Source of the DNA: Pseudonocardia acidicola
GTDB lineage: Bacteria; Actinomycetota; Actinomycetes; Mycobacteriales; Pseudonocardiaceae
Length of the DNA stretch: 64,000 bases
Reading direction: 5' to 3'
Assembly: GCF_012911935.1 (NCBI RefSeq)
Contig: NZ_JAAXLA010000008.1
Coordinates: 62,001 to 126,000, forward strand
A program made the position numbers and the translations under genes. Positions 33,599 through 41,399 of this stretch are shown piece after piece. A model generated the notes under the pieces. It made no database searches. It was not told the DNA's origin and saw only the letters and a list, made by a program, of their open reading frames with translations. The number at the start of each line of letters is the position of its first letter. Position 1 is the first letter of the stretch.

Positions 33599-33973
33599 AT
33601 GAATACCGAGACGAGCACCGGCGGTGGTGTCGAGACCGCCGACGTCCCCCAGGTCGACCCGGCCGAGGCCACCCGGCTGATCCATGACGGCGCGCTCCTC
33701 GTCGACGTGCGCGAGCCCGACGAGTTCGCCGCCGGGCACGCCCCGGGGGCGGTGAACATGCCGCTGGAGCAACTCGACCCGGACGCGCTGCCCCGGGACC
33801 GGCTGATCGTCACGACGTGCCGGACGGGGCACCGGGGGGCGAAAGCGGCGGCCAGGCTGCTGGCCGCCGGCTTCGGCGTGCGCAACCTCGCCGGGGGGAT
33901 GACCGCGTGGGCGAACGCCGGGTTGCCGGTGGTCCGCGCCGACGGGAGCCCGGGGACGATCGCGGGCGCGTGA
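33599..33973 (+). CDS. Rhodanese-like sulfurtransferase domain protein
   Basis: 124 residues, a single rhodanese domain. ATRLIHDGALLVDVREPDEFAAGHAPGAVNMP opens it; the active-site loop is TTCRTGHRGAKAA (Cys near residue 79) with the CRxGxR pattern; the end NLAGGMTAWANAGLPVV is typical. Such proteins move sulfur between donor and acceptor. ATG 33599 gives a 20-residue hydrophilic leader; GTG 33578 is a weaker option. It is followed by a strong bidirectional hairpin. Confidence 0.85.
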   Translation: MNTETSTGGGVETADVPQVDPAEATRLIHDGALLVDVREPDEFAAGHAPGAVNMPLEQLDPDALPRDRLIVTTCRTGHRGAKAAARLLAAGFGVRNLAGGMTAWANAGLPVVRADGSPGTIAGA

Positions 33974-33998
33974 GCCGCGCCCCGGGCAGCGGGACGGC

Positions 33999-34032
33999 GT
34001 CGGGGCCCGGCGGACGCGCACCGGGCCCCGAC
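33999..34032. terminator. Bidirectional terminator hairpin
   Basis: GTCGGGGCCCGG (33999-34010) and CCGGGCCCCGAC (34021-34032) make a perfect 12-bp stem with a 10-base loop in the 75-base gap where the rhodanese gene and the CxxH-tail peptide gene converge. Confidence 0.75.
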
Positions 34033-34048
34033 ACTCGTGCCGAAGGGG

Positions 34049-34327
34049 TCAGCCGTGCCCGAAGCAGTGGCTGCCGCAGTGCGAGAAACAGTGGGACGCG
34101 CACTCGGCCTCCGCCACGACGGCCGGGACCGCCGCCTGGGCGATCAACTGGCGGAACTCGTCGCTCTGGAAGGCCTCAGCGCGCTCGTCCTCGGGAAGTG
34201 CCCGTGCCCGTGTCTTGAAGTCGCGCAGCTCGGTGGATTCACCGCCGCCGGTGGTCTGTTCCTGCTGCGGTTGTTGCTCACCCGCCGAGGTCCGCGTACG
34301 CCCTCGTCCCCGTCCGCCTTGAGTCAT
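34049..34327 (-). CDS. Small protein with C-terminal (CxxH)4 tail
   Basis: 92 residues, ATG 34327 with a strong GAGGAGG 7 bases before it. The N-terminal 30 residues are Arg/Gly/Gln-rich. A helical leader-like segment follows (LRDFKTRARALPEDERAEAF and on to AAVPAVVAEAE). The last 17 residues are CASH-CFSH-CGSH-CFGH-G, four tandem CxxH units. The upstream gene product ends in the same arrangement. The layout (charged leader, short Cys/His core) recalls a RiPP precursor, but a metal-binding tail is equally possible and no maturase is seen nearby. No known family recognised. Confidence 0.75.
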   Translation of the reverse strand: MTQGGRGRGRTRTSAGEQQPQQEQTTGGGESTELRDFKTRARALPEDERAEAFQSDEFRQLIAQAAVPAVVAEAECASHCFSHCGSHCFGHG

Positions 34328-34375
34328 TCCCGATCCTCCTCAACGATGTAGGGTTCGCCGGCCGGAGCCGACTCA

Positions 34376-35095
34376 TTAGTAGTGGGCGGTGCAGTGCACA
34401 AAGCAATGTGCGGCACAATGCAGGCCGCATACGGCACCGGTGATGCTCGCGCCGATCCGCGACATCGCCGGCCGGTAGATCCACAGGGTCTGGGTGGTGT
34501 CGAGCCCCTCGACCTCGGACCCGCGCGCGGGGCGGAGGGTGAGGATGCGCCGCTCCTCGTCGGTGGTCTCCAGCAGCGTCTCCCCCTCGCCGATGACCAG
34601 GCCGTCGCGGGAACGCAGGTGCGCGAGGCCGAAGACCTCGCGCAGCCCCAGTTCGTCCAGCTTGTTGGCGAACGCGGCCAGGAAGGCCGACGAGGCGCGC
34701 AACCGCTGCAGGTCGCGCTCGGCCTCGGGCCGGATCTGCGCGGGGTACTCGACGAACTCGAGCGGGAAGTAGCCGGCCCGGCCGTCGTCGATCTCGACCT
34801 TCCACAGGTAGGGCAGCAGCCGCGGCAGCGCGTCGATCCGCCAGGGCTTCATGTAGGAGACGTTGTCGACGAACTCCCGGACGACCAGCTCGTCGTCGGC
34901 GATCTCGAAATGCTTGTGCAGCAACGTCACCCCGACGAGCTCATGCATTCCGTAATGACAGATGACGTCCCCGAGTTCGGTGACGTAATCGCGGCCATCC
35001 TCGAGATGGCCTCTCGCTATCTGGAAGTCGTTCAATTGCCGGAAGACGCCGACGTCGTAATCGCGCACATCGGCATCGACTGCCGCATTTGTCAT
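34376..35095 (-). CDS. Unknown protein with C-terminal (CxxH)4 tail
   Basis: 239 residues, ATG 35095 with GAGG upstream. The main part is a soluble alpha/beta-like protein with VICHYGMHELVGVTLLHKHFEI near 45-65, DNVSYMKPWRIDALPRLLPYLWKV and FVEYPAQIRPEAERDLQRLR; none of it suggests a family to me. The C-terminus reads ITGAV then CGLH-CAAH-CFVH-CTAH-Y, four tandem CxxH units as in the next gene. The tail uses TGT, CAT and TTT codons that are rare in this genome. It lies between a ferritin-like gene (72-base gap) and the small CxxH gene (48-base gap), a probable operon. Confidence 0.75.
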   Translation of the reverse strand: MTNAAVDADVRDYDVGVFRQLNDFQIARGHLEDGRDYVTELGDVICHYGMHELVGVTLLHKHFEIADDELVVREFVDNVSYMKPWRIDALPRLLPYLWKVEIDDGRAGYFPLEFVEYPAQIRPEAERDLQRLRASSAFLAAFANKLDELGLREVFGLAHLRSRDGLVIGEGETLLETTDEERRILTLRPARGSEVEGLDTTQTLWIYRPAMSRIGASITGAVCGLHCAAHCFVHCTAHY

Positions 35096-35167
35096 GGCTG
35101 CGCCTCACCGCGGATGTCAGAGCGACTCCGCTCTCCCGACGGCCACCGACGAGCGGCCGCCGGCTTC

Positions 35168-35698
35168 CTACGTCATCCGTTCCAGAAAGCTGATCATGTC
35201 GTCGGCGTGCTCCTCCTCGACCGCGAGGATCTCTTCGAAGAGCCTCCGAGTGGTGACGTCCCCGTCCCCGAGCCACTTGATGATCTCGGTGTAGGACGAG
35301 ATCGCCACACGCTCCGCGACGAGGTTCTCCTTGATCATGTCGATCAACTGCTCAGCGGTCGTGTACTGGGAGTGCGCGCGCCCGGTCAACGTGTCCGGGT
35401 TCATGTCCGGGACGCCGCCCAACTGGTCGATCCGGGCCGCCAACTTGTCGGCGTGCTCCTGCTCCTCGGCGGCGTGCTCGGCGAACTCCTTCGCCACCGG
35501 CTCGGCGTCGAGCCCCTTCGCCGCATAATGGTGCTGCTTGTAGCGCAGCACGCACACGATCTCGGTGGCCAGGGCCTCCTGCAACACGCCGAGCACCCGG
35601 TCCAGATCGGCACCGTACGCGCTGGTCACCGGACCCTTGCCGATCTCGGCCCGGGCCCGGTCGCGGAGAACCTTCACATCGGTCAAAAAGTCGGCCAT
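35168..35698 (-). CDS. Ferritin-like (bacterioferritin/Dps-type) protein
   Basis: 176 residues of ferritin-like four-helix bundle. Ligand-like motifs are visible: ATEIVCVLRYKQHHYAAKG, EFAEHAAEEQEHADKLAARIDQLGG (E...ExxH), AERVAISSYTEIIKWLGDG and LAVEEEHADDMISFLE (ExxH), giving two ExxH pairs for a diiron centre. No heme-ligand Met can be assigned by eye. ATG 35698 has GGAGG 7 bases upstream. Such proteins oxidise and store iron or protect DNA. The two CxxH-tail genes follow it in the same direction. Confidence 0.85.
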   Translation of the reverse strand: MADFLTDVKVLRDRARAEIGKGPVTSAYGADLDRVLGVLQEALATEIVCVLRYKQHHYAAKGLDAEPVAKEFAEHAAEEQEHADKLAARIDQLGGVPDMNPDTLTGRAHSQYTTAEQLIDMIKENLVAERVAISSYTEIIKWLGDGDVTTRRLFEEILAVEEEHADDMISFLERMT

Positions 35699-36013
35699 GA
35701 CGTTCCTCCATGCCCCGCTGAAGGTGCTGGGGTCACCGACACCGAGGACGACCTTTGTGGATCCGACGACGTCGTGGCGCCGACCCGCCGTGACGAACGC
35801 GCCCGGTCCTTCTCGGCCCGCCAGACCGAGGCGACCGCCCGGCCCGGCCGGTGGCCGCACCCGCCGTGACCAGCCCCGGGGCACCGGTCCGGCCCGCCCG
35901 GCGCTGTCCGAAGCGGACTGAAGCCGCAGTGACGACAGACCGGCCGGACGATCCACCCGCCGCGGGACCCTCGCCCCTGGTCCGGCCGGACCGACTCCCG
36001 CGACAGTGCTGCG
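35699..36013. other. Intergenic region, 315 bases
   Basis: The gap between the divergent ferritin-like gene and the phosphoribosyltransferase scrap. Frames across it give only low-complexity Arg/Pro/Ala translations without ribosome sites. It presumably holds the ferritin promoter; I see no convincing repeat or operator. Confidence 0.5.
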
Positions 36014-36202
36014 ATGCTGTTCGACGACCGCATCGACGCCGGCCGGCGGCCGGCCGCGCGGTTGACGCACCTGCGCGGGGAGGACGTCGTCGTGCTGGGG
36101 CTGCCGCGCGGCGGTGTCCCGGTCGCGCTGGAGGTCGCCCGGGCGCTGTGCCGGCGGCGGCCGGCTGCTGCAGCGGGCCGGGCCAAGGCGGGCCGGCCGT
36201 GA
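36014..36202 (+). pseudogene. Phosphoribosyltransferase N-terminal fragment
   Basis: An ATG at 36014 starts [20 protein letters not shown] then [23 protein letters not shown], the exact opening of the actinobacterial phosphoribosyltransferase/dienelactone-hydrolase-type family ([14 protein letters not shown]). After about 46 residues the family sequence stops and a low-complexity Arg/Ala tail runs to a stop at 36202. The catalytic PRPP loop is missing, so it is a truncated pseudogene. It lies directly before pncB. Confidence 0.7.
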
Positions 36203-36233
36203 CCGCGGCGACGCGCGGACGCGACGGACCGCC

Positions 36234-37565
36234 ATGACCCCGCTGCACACCGATCTCTCCGAGCTGCAGATGGCAGCCAGCTACCTGCGCCGGGGGATGA
36301 CCGGAACCGCCACGTTCAGCCTGTTCGCGCGGGCCATGCCGGCCGATCACGGATTCCTGGTCGCCGCCGGGCTGGACGGGTGCCTGGAGTTCCTCTCCGG
36401 ATTCGCCGTCGACGCCGACGAGCGGCCCTACCTGCGCACGGAGCTCGGCCTGCCCGCGCGGGCGGCGCGGGCGCTGGCCGGGCTCACCTTCAGCGGTGAC
36501 GTGAGGGCCGTGCCGGAGGGCCGGATCGTGCCGGCGGGAGTGCCGCTGCTGGAGATCGACGCGCCGATCGCCCAGGCCCAGTTGGTCGGGACCCGCCTGC
36601 TCGACACGGTCACCTTCGCCACCGCGGTGGCCACCAGGGCGGCCCGCTGCCGGATCGCCGCCGGCGATGCGGACTGCCTGGACCTCGGCGCCCGGCACGG
36701 CCACGGCCGGGACGCCGCGATGGCCACCGCCCGGGCGCGTGCCGTCACCGGGTTCGCGGGCACCGGCGACGTCGCCGCCGCGCAGCGCTACGGGCTGCCC
36801 GCTGTCGGCACGATGTCGCACTCCTACGTCCTGGCCTTCCCCGACGAGCGCTCGGCCTTCCGCGCTTTCGCCGAGGACTTCCCGGACCGGGTGGTGTTCG
36901 TCGTCGACACCTACGACACGGTGGGCGGGGTGTTCACCGCGATCGACGTCGCCCGTGAGCTGGCCCTGCGCGGCCCGATCGGGGTCCGGTTCGGTTCCGG
37001 CGACCTGGGCCCGCTGGCCCGCCGGGTCCGCACACTGCTCGACGGTGCGGGGTTGCCGGAGGCCCGGATCGTGGTCAGCGGCGGGCTCGACGAGCACGCC
37101 GTCGCCCGGCTCGCCCGCACGGGGGCCCCGATCGACGCGTACGGCATCGGCACGGCACCGGGCACGAGCGCCGACGCCGAGGCGCTGGACACCGCCTACA
37201 CGCTCGTCGAGTACGCCGGTCGGCCGGTGATGAGGCTGTCCCCCGGCAAGGCCACCGCGCCCGAGGCCAAGCAGGTCTTCCGGGGCGGCCCCGGGCAGGA
37301 CGACGTCCTCGGCCTGCGCCGGCAACGCCCGCCGCACGGGTACCGGGCGTTGCTGGAGCCGGTCATGGTCGGCGGCATCCAGGTGGCGCCGGCGGAGCAG
37401 CCGGCCGCCGCCCGGGAGCGGTTCGAGGCCGATCTGCGCCGGCTGCCCGAGGCGGCCCGGCGGCTGCGCGGCCCGCGGCCGCTGGCGATCCGGCCCAGCG
37501 GCGCGTTGGTGGCCGCGACCATGCACCTGCGCGGTGAGCTGGCGACAGCGCCGGCTCCGGACTGA
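36234..37565 (+). CDS. pncB: Nicotinate phosphoribosyltransferase
   Basis: 443 residues. Typical motifs: TDLSELQMAASYLRRGMTGTATFSLFAR at the start, FATAVATRAARCRIAAGDADCLDLGARHGHGRDAA near 125-160 with the catalytic His region, GTMSHSYVLAFPDE, FVVDTYDT, GVRFGSGDLGPLARRVR, and YGIGTAPGTSADAEAL. The enzyme joins nicotinate and PRPP to nicotinate mononucleotide with ATP in NAD salvage. The ATG at 36234 aligns with the family start; the longer frame covers the preceding scrap and lacks support. No ribosome site of note. Confidence 0.9.
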   Translation: MTPLHTDLSELQMAASYLRRGMTGTATFSLFARAMPADHGFLVAAGLDGCLEFLSGFAVDADERPYLRTELGLPARAARALAGLTFSGDVRAVPEGRIVPAGVPLLEIDAPIAQAQLVGTRLLDTVTFATAVATRAARCRIAAGDADCLDLGARHGHGRDAAMATARARAVTGFAGTGDVAAAQRYGLPAVGTMSHSYVLAFPDERSAFRAFAEDFPDRVVFVVDTYDTVGGVFTAIDVARELALRGPIGVRFGSGDLGPLARRVRTLLDGAGLPEARIVVSGGLDEHAVARLARTGAPIDAYGIGTAPGTSADAEALDTAYTLVEYAGRPVMRLSPGKATAPEAKQVFRGGPGQDDVLGLRRQRPPHGYRALLEPVMVGGIQVAPAEQPAAARERFEADLRRLPEAARRLRGPRPLAIRPSGALVAATMHLRGELATAPAPD

Positions 37566-37581
37566 GCCGGGGTCGATCGGC

Positions 37582-38457
37582 TCAGGCGGAGCAGCCCGTC
37601 GCCGGGCCGGCGTCCTCACCGGGGTCCGCGACGCCCGGCTGCAGCACGTTGGTGATCACCTCGACGAACGCGCGCGGGTCGCTGAGCAGCCAGCTGTGGT
37701 TGCCGTCCACGGTCACCACACCCGGATCGCCGAGCGCCGCGGACAGGGCCGCCATGGACGCCGCCGGGATCACCCGGTCCCGGCGGCCCCAGATCACGAC
37801 GACCGGCAGCCGGCGCCGTTTGAGCACCTCGAGCTCGGCGCGCAGGTCCGCGGTGCGGGCCAGATTCGCGACCCGCCAGATCGCCAGCGGATTGCGCAGC
37901 AGATTGCCGACCGCGTCGTCCATGATCACCGGGAGTACCCGGGTCAGCCGGCGCAGCGGCAACACGTCGGCACGCAGGTGCAGGCCCCAGTCCCACATCG
38001 GGCGCTCGCGCATCGCCCGGAGCACGCCCGTCCCGTCGGTCCAGGCCGACCCGCCGATGCTGTTCACCAGCACCAGCCGGGAGACCCGGTGGGGCCCGTC
38101 GTGCGCGATGCGGATCGCGACGCCGCCGCCGAAGGAGTGCCCGACCAGCGTCACCGGTTCGGCGACGCCGACCGCGTCGAGGAAGTCGCCGGTCCATCGC
38201 GCGTACCCGGCCAGGCTCAGCTCGTCCGCGGGCAGGTCCGGGGTCCCCCCGAAACCGGGCAGCGCCGGAGCGAGCACGCGCATCCCGTGATCGACCAGCC
38301 GGCGCAGGGTGCCCCGGTAGGAGGCGTGGCTGAGGCCCCAGCCGTGCAGGAACAGCAGTGGTGGCCCGTCGCCTGCAGACAGATACGAGACCGGACGGCC
38401 CCGGACCGTGCAGGACGGCCACCCCAGGCGTCTGCCCGGGTCGCCCCCGGATGTCAT
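37582..38457 (-). CDS. Alpha/beta hydrolase
   Basis: 291 residues. LLFLHGWGLSHASYRGTLRRL (oxyanion region), ALPGFGGTPDLP, nucleophile GHSFGGGVAIRIA, VVIWGRRDRVIP with the acid and GNHSWLLSDP with the catalytic His make a full triad. It is close to epoxide-hydrolase/lipase-like hydrolases of catabolic operons. The second of two adjacent ATGs (38457) is chosen because GAGGAG lies 6 bases before it. It ends 16 bases from pncB on the opposite strand. Substrate unknown. Confidence 0.88.
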   Translation of the reverse strand: MTSGGDPGRRLGWPSCTVRGRPVSYLSAGDGPPLLFLHGWGLSHASYRGTLRRLVDHGMRVLAPALPGFGGTPDLPADELSLAGYARWTGDFLDAVGVAEPVTLVGHSFGGGVAIRIAHDGPHRVSRLVLVNSIGGSAWTDGTGVLRAMRERPMWDWGLHLRADVLPLRRLTRVLPVIMDDAVGNLLRNPLAIWRVANLARTADLRAELEVLKRRRLPVVVIWGRRDRVIPAASMAALSAALGDPGVVTVDGNHSWLLSDPRAFVEVITNVLQPGVADPGEDAGPATGCSA

Positions 38458-38603
38458 CATCGCCTCCTCGGCGGTTGCCCGTCGATCCTCGGCACCGGAC
38501 GACATCCGGCGCACGGGACGGAAGACCCGCACCACGCAGCCACTGGCCCTGTTCGGCGGCGTGGGCGGCGCCCCGCCGCCGGGCGGGGATGCGCGGCGGG
38601 AGA

Positions 38604-38936
38604 TCAGCTCCCCCGGTTCTCCCCCAGCTCCTCGACGATCGGGTTGGGGGCAGGCACATCCTTCGTCCGTTCGCTGAGCCCGGGGTGGGTGTGCATCCTG
38701 CGGCGTTCCGCCTTGAGTGCCGCGTCGAGCTCCGGGTCGTCATCGCGGATCTCGACCGAGGCCTCCACCTCGGTGAAGCTGTGGTAGTCCACCGGCGGGA
38801 TCGACCGCAGCGCCTTGAGCGTCATCTCGTCGGCGCCGTTGCGCAGCGCGGTCTCGATGAGCTGTTCCTTCGTCGCCGGATAGTCGGCGTCGATCAGGGC
38901 CTTCTTGAGCCGGTCGCGGGTGGTGTACGCCGCCAT
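38604..38936 (-). CDS. DUF2795 domain protein
   Basis: 110 residues. The N-terminal 65 residues fit DUF2795: TRDRLKKALIDADYPATKEQLIETALRNGADEMTLKALRSIPPVDYHSFTEV. The fold is small and helical; some actinobacterial members are linked to DNA or stress but the function is not settled. An acidic, Pro-rich C-terminal tail follows. The region from 38458 to 38603 upstream of the hydrolase gene holds no gene. Confidence 0.82.
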   Translation of the reverse strand: MAAYTTRDRLKKALIDADYPATKEQLIETALRNGADEMTLKALRSIPPVDYHSFTEVEASVEIRDDDPELDAALKAERRRMHTHPGLSERTKDVPAPNPIVEELGENRGS

Positions 38937-39076
38937 GACCCCATGCTCGACGCGGCGGCGCCGCCCGGCGTGGGCCTGTGAGCGTGAGCCGCGGGGCGCG
39001 GCCTCGCACTGGCAGGTCGGTTGCAGTCGGCCCCGCTCCCGGTTGACTCGCCTGTGCACCCCTGGGAGGAGCCGGC

Positions 39077-39424
39077 ATGGCCACCGACAGCGTGCTCAAG
39101 GTCTGCATCGGCCCGGTCTCCGTCGACGTGCCCCGCTCGCTCGGCTACTACACCGGCGTCTGGGTCGCCGTGACTGCCGGACTGGTCGAACCCCCGCTGG
39201 GGGTGTTCATCGCCGCGGTGCCGTTCATCAAGCTGCTGACCCACCACGCACTGCCGATCGTCGTCCGCGCTGTCGGGCAGTTCCTGGAAGGCGCCGCGAA
39301 GCCGGTCGGGGGCGACGACGAGGCCGTCTTCACGCTGGAGGACGAGCAGAAGGATGCCGAGGAGGCCGAGCGCGTCGCACAACAACTTGAGCTGGCCCGC
39401 CGTCTGCACCTGGTGCGGGGGTGA
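39077..39424 (+). CDS. Small membrane protein
   Basis: 115 residues with a hydrophobic middle (about 22-65: GYYTGVWVAVTAGLVEPPLGV then FIAAVPFIKLL) that could span the membrane once or twice and an acidic helical C-terminus (AEEAERVAQQLELARRLHL). No family is recognised. ATG 39077 has GGGAGGAG 5-6 bases upstream. It is followed 80 bases later by a second small membrane protein gene, suggesting a shared unit. Confidence 0.72.
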   Translation: MATDSVLKVCIGPVSVDVPRSLGYYTGVWVAVTAGLVEPPLGVFIAAVPFIKLLTHHALPIVVRAVGQFLEGAAKPVGGDDEAVFTLEDEQKDAEEAERVAQQLELARRLHLVRG

Positions 39425-39504
39425 CGGCCGGACGACGATGGTGGCGGCCGGCCGCGGCCCGGGTAACCGCCGCGACCTGTTCGGACAACGGAAGGAGACC
39501 GGCC

Positions 39505-39948
39505 ATGCCGCCCCGATCACGCCCTGCGGCGACGAGGACCGAGACGACACGCCGTACGACCGAGGAGGCCCCCGCCGAGGCCAAGGTCGCCGAAGCCCCG
39601 GCCGAGGTCCCGGTCGCTGAAGCCCCGGCCGAGGCCGGGGAGGAGCGCCCCGGCGGCGACGGCCGCCCCGCGGGCGAACGCCGCCTGCCGCTGCTGATAC
39701 CACGCAACCTCGACCCCAAGCGGCTGCTCTGGCTCGGCGGGCTCGCCGCGCTGGCCGCCATCGAGATCATCGAGTGGCCGGTGGCACTCGCGATCGGTGC
39801 GGCGTCGATCATCGCCGAGCGGTTCGCCGTCGAGGACGTGCGCGCGCAGAATGCGCAACGCCGCGAGGACCGGGCCGGCACCGGGGGGCAGGAGCACACG
39901 GAGGGCGCGCAGAACCGGGAGCGCGCCGGGGCGGGGCCCCGCGGCTGA
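39505..39948 (+). CDS. Small Ala/Glu-rich membrane protein
   Basis: 147 residues. The N-terminus is a Pro/Ala/Glu repeat-like tract (EAPAEAKVAEAPAEVPVAEA), then one hydrophobic segment (LLWLGGLAALAAIEIIEWPV, about 73-105), and a charged C-terminal end with EDVRAQNAQRRED. ATG 39505 has GAAGGAG 8 bases before it; a longer frame to 39421 is rejected. No family recognised. It is probably anchored by a single helix with a disordered cytoplasmic tail. Confidence 0.7.
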   Translation: MPPRSRPAATRTETTRRTTEEAPAEAKVAEAPAEVPVAEAPAEAGEERPGGDGRPAGERRLPLLIPRNLDPKRLLWLGGLAALAAIEIIEWPVALAIGAASIIAERFAVEDVRAQNAQRREDRAGTGGQEHTEGAQNRERAGAGPRG

Positions 39949-40043
39949 CCCGCCGGGCGTCGCGCCGAGCCGGTGGATGGGGCGCCCCGGGTCAGCGGGG
40001 CGGCAGCCGGCTCGGCACGCGCTCGTCCTGCGTGGACTCCCGG

Positions 40044-40175
40044 CCGGTGCGCGAGCGTCGGGACGAACTGCTCGCGGACCTGCTCGACGTGCTCGTCCAC
40101 GGTCCCGGGCCGCCGGCCCGAGGTGTCCACCGGCGGCAGCACCGCGACCTCGACGGTGCCGGGATGCGCGGACGC
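40044..40175 (-). pseudogene. Lysophospholipid acyltransferase (PlsC) C-terminal scrap
   Basis: The minus-strand frame reads ASAHPGTVEVAVLPPVDTSG then RRPGTVDEHVEQVREQFVPTL, which is the C-terminal signature of 1-acylglycerol-3-phosphate acyltransferases (GTVxVxVLPPVDT...DVDAHVxxVRxxF). No catalytic NHxxxxD region exists upstream, where the alcohol dehydrogenase ends at 40190. About 44 residues remain, hence a remnant. Confidence 0.65.
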
Positions 40176-40189
40176 GCATCCGCTGGTGA

Positions 40190-41290
40190 TCAGGTCCTGC
40201 CGAACGTGACGAGCGGCTTGAGCACCTCTCCGTCACCCTCGGTGGCGGCGACGGCCTCGTTGATCCGATCCAGCTCGTAGAACCGGCAGAACCGGTCGAA
40301 CGGCAGCTTCCCGGCCAGGTGCAGGTCGACCAGCTCCGGGACGAACTCCCGCGGTACCCGGTCGCCGAGCAGGATGCCCTGCACCGACCGGCCGAACAGC
40401 AGGGTGTTCATCTCGAAGCTCGCCTCGGCCCCGGCGGGTGCCACCCCGACCGTGCCGCACCGACCCCGGATGCCCAGGCTGTCGACGGCGGCCCGCAGCA
40501 CCGTGGGCACCGCCGTGGTCTCGACGCTGAACGCCGCCCCGCCGCCGGTCAGGTCCCGGATCGCGATGACGGGATCGTCCTCGGTCGGGTTCACCGTGTG
40601 CGTGGCGCCGAGCTCGCGGGCCAGCTGCAACCGCCCGGGACGCAGATCCACCGCGATGATCGGGTCACAGCCGGCCAGGCCGGCGCCGAGCACCGCGCTC
40701 ATCCCGACCGGCCCGGTCCCGAACACGGCCAGGCTCGCGCCCGGGTCCGGGCGCAGTGCCGCCAGCACGCTGCCGACCCCGGTCTGCACGCTGCAGCCCA
40801 GGGGGCCGAGGTATTCCAGTGGCGCGTCGCCCGGCACCGGCACGACGAACCGCTCGTCGGCCAGCGCGTACTCGGCGAACGAGGACTGCCCGAAGAAGCT
40901 GCCGTAGAGCTCGCCGCCGGCGCGGCGCAGGGTGTGCGAACCGTCGGGCCTGGTGCCGCCGTATCGGAGCACTCCGCGGTGCACGCAGTACGCCGGCTTG
41001 CCGGCCGTGCAGCTCGGGCACTCCCCGCAGAAGGCGTAGCCGAGCACGACGTGGTCGCCGGGGCGCACCGAACGGACGTCCGAGCCGACCTCCTCGATCA
41101 CCCCGGCGCCCTCGTGGCCCAGCACGATCGGCATCGGGGTGGGCAGGAACCGGTCCCGCACCGCGAGGTCGGTGTGGCAGATGCCGGTGGCCACCATCCG
41201 CACCCGCACCTCGTTCGGGCGCGGGCGCTCCAACTGCACGTCCTCCACCGTGAAGGGGGCCGACCGCTCGTCCACCACCGCTGCGCGCAC
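40190..41290 (-). CDS. Zn-dependent alcohol dehydrogenase (benzyl-alcohol-type MDR)
   Basis: 366 residues from GTG 41290 (GGAGG 6 bases upstream; a longer start at 41341 lacks a site). Features: TGICHTDLAVRD (catalytic Zn Cys), GHEGAGVIEEVG, four structural-Zn Cys in FCGECPSCTAGKPAYC, NAD-binding AVFGTGPVGMSAVLG, and LLFGRSVQGILLGD. The profile fits aryl/benzyl alcohol dehydrogenases (XylB/AreB-like). It oxidises a primary alcohol to aldehyde with NAD+. A link to the monooxygenase product is possible but only inferred. The PlsC scrap lies immediately downstream. Confidence 0.87.
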   Translation of the reverse strand: MRAAVVDERSAPFTVEDVQLERPRPNEVRVRMVATGICHTDLAVRDRFLPTPMPIVLGHEGAGVIEEVGSDVRSVRPGDHVVLGYAFCGECPSCTAGKPAYCVHRGVLRYGGTRPDGSHTLRRAGGELYGSFFGQSSFAEYALADERFVVPVPGDAPLEYLGPLGCSVQTGVGSVLAALRPDPGASLAVFGTGPVGMSAVLGAGLAGCDPIIAVDLRPGRLQLARELGATHTVNPTEDDPVIAIRDLTGGGAAFSVETTAVPTVLRAAVDSLGIRGRCGTVGVAPAGAEASFEMNTLLFGRSVQGILLGDRVPREFVPELVDLHLAGKLPFDRFCRFYELDRINEAVAATEGDGEVLKPLVTFGRT

Positions 41291-41399
41291 CCGCTGCCTC
41301 CGTTCCCACGGCCCCGCTGCCGCGTCCGGCCCCGTCGTCACCGGGTCGGCGGCTCCAGCGTCCCGAACGGGTCAGAGTGTGGGTGTCGCGCGCCGCGCG

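Noticed and set aside
37534..38787. Plus-strand 417-residue frame over the alpha/beta hydrolase
   Set aside because: His/Arg/Gln-rich shadow of the real minus-strand gene.
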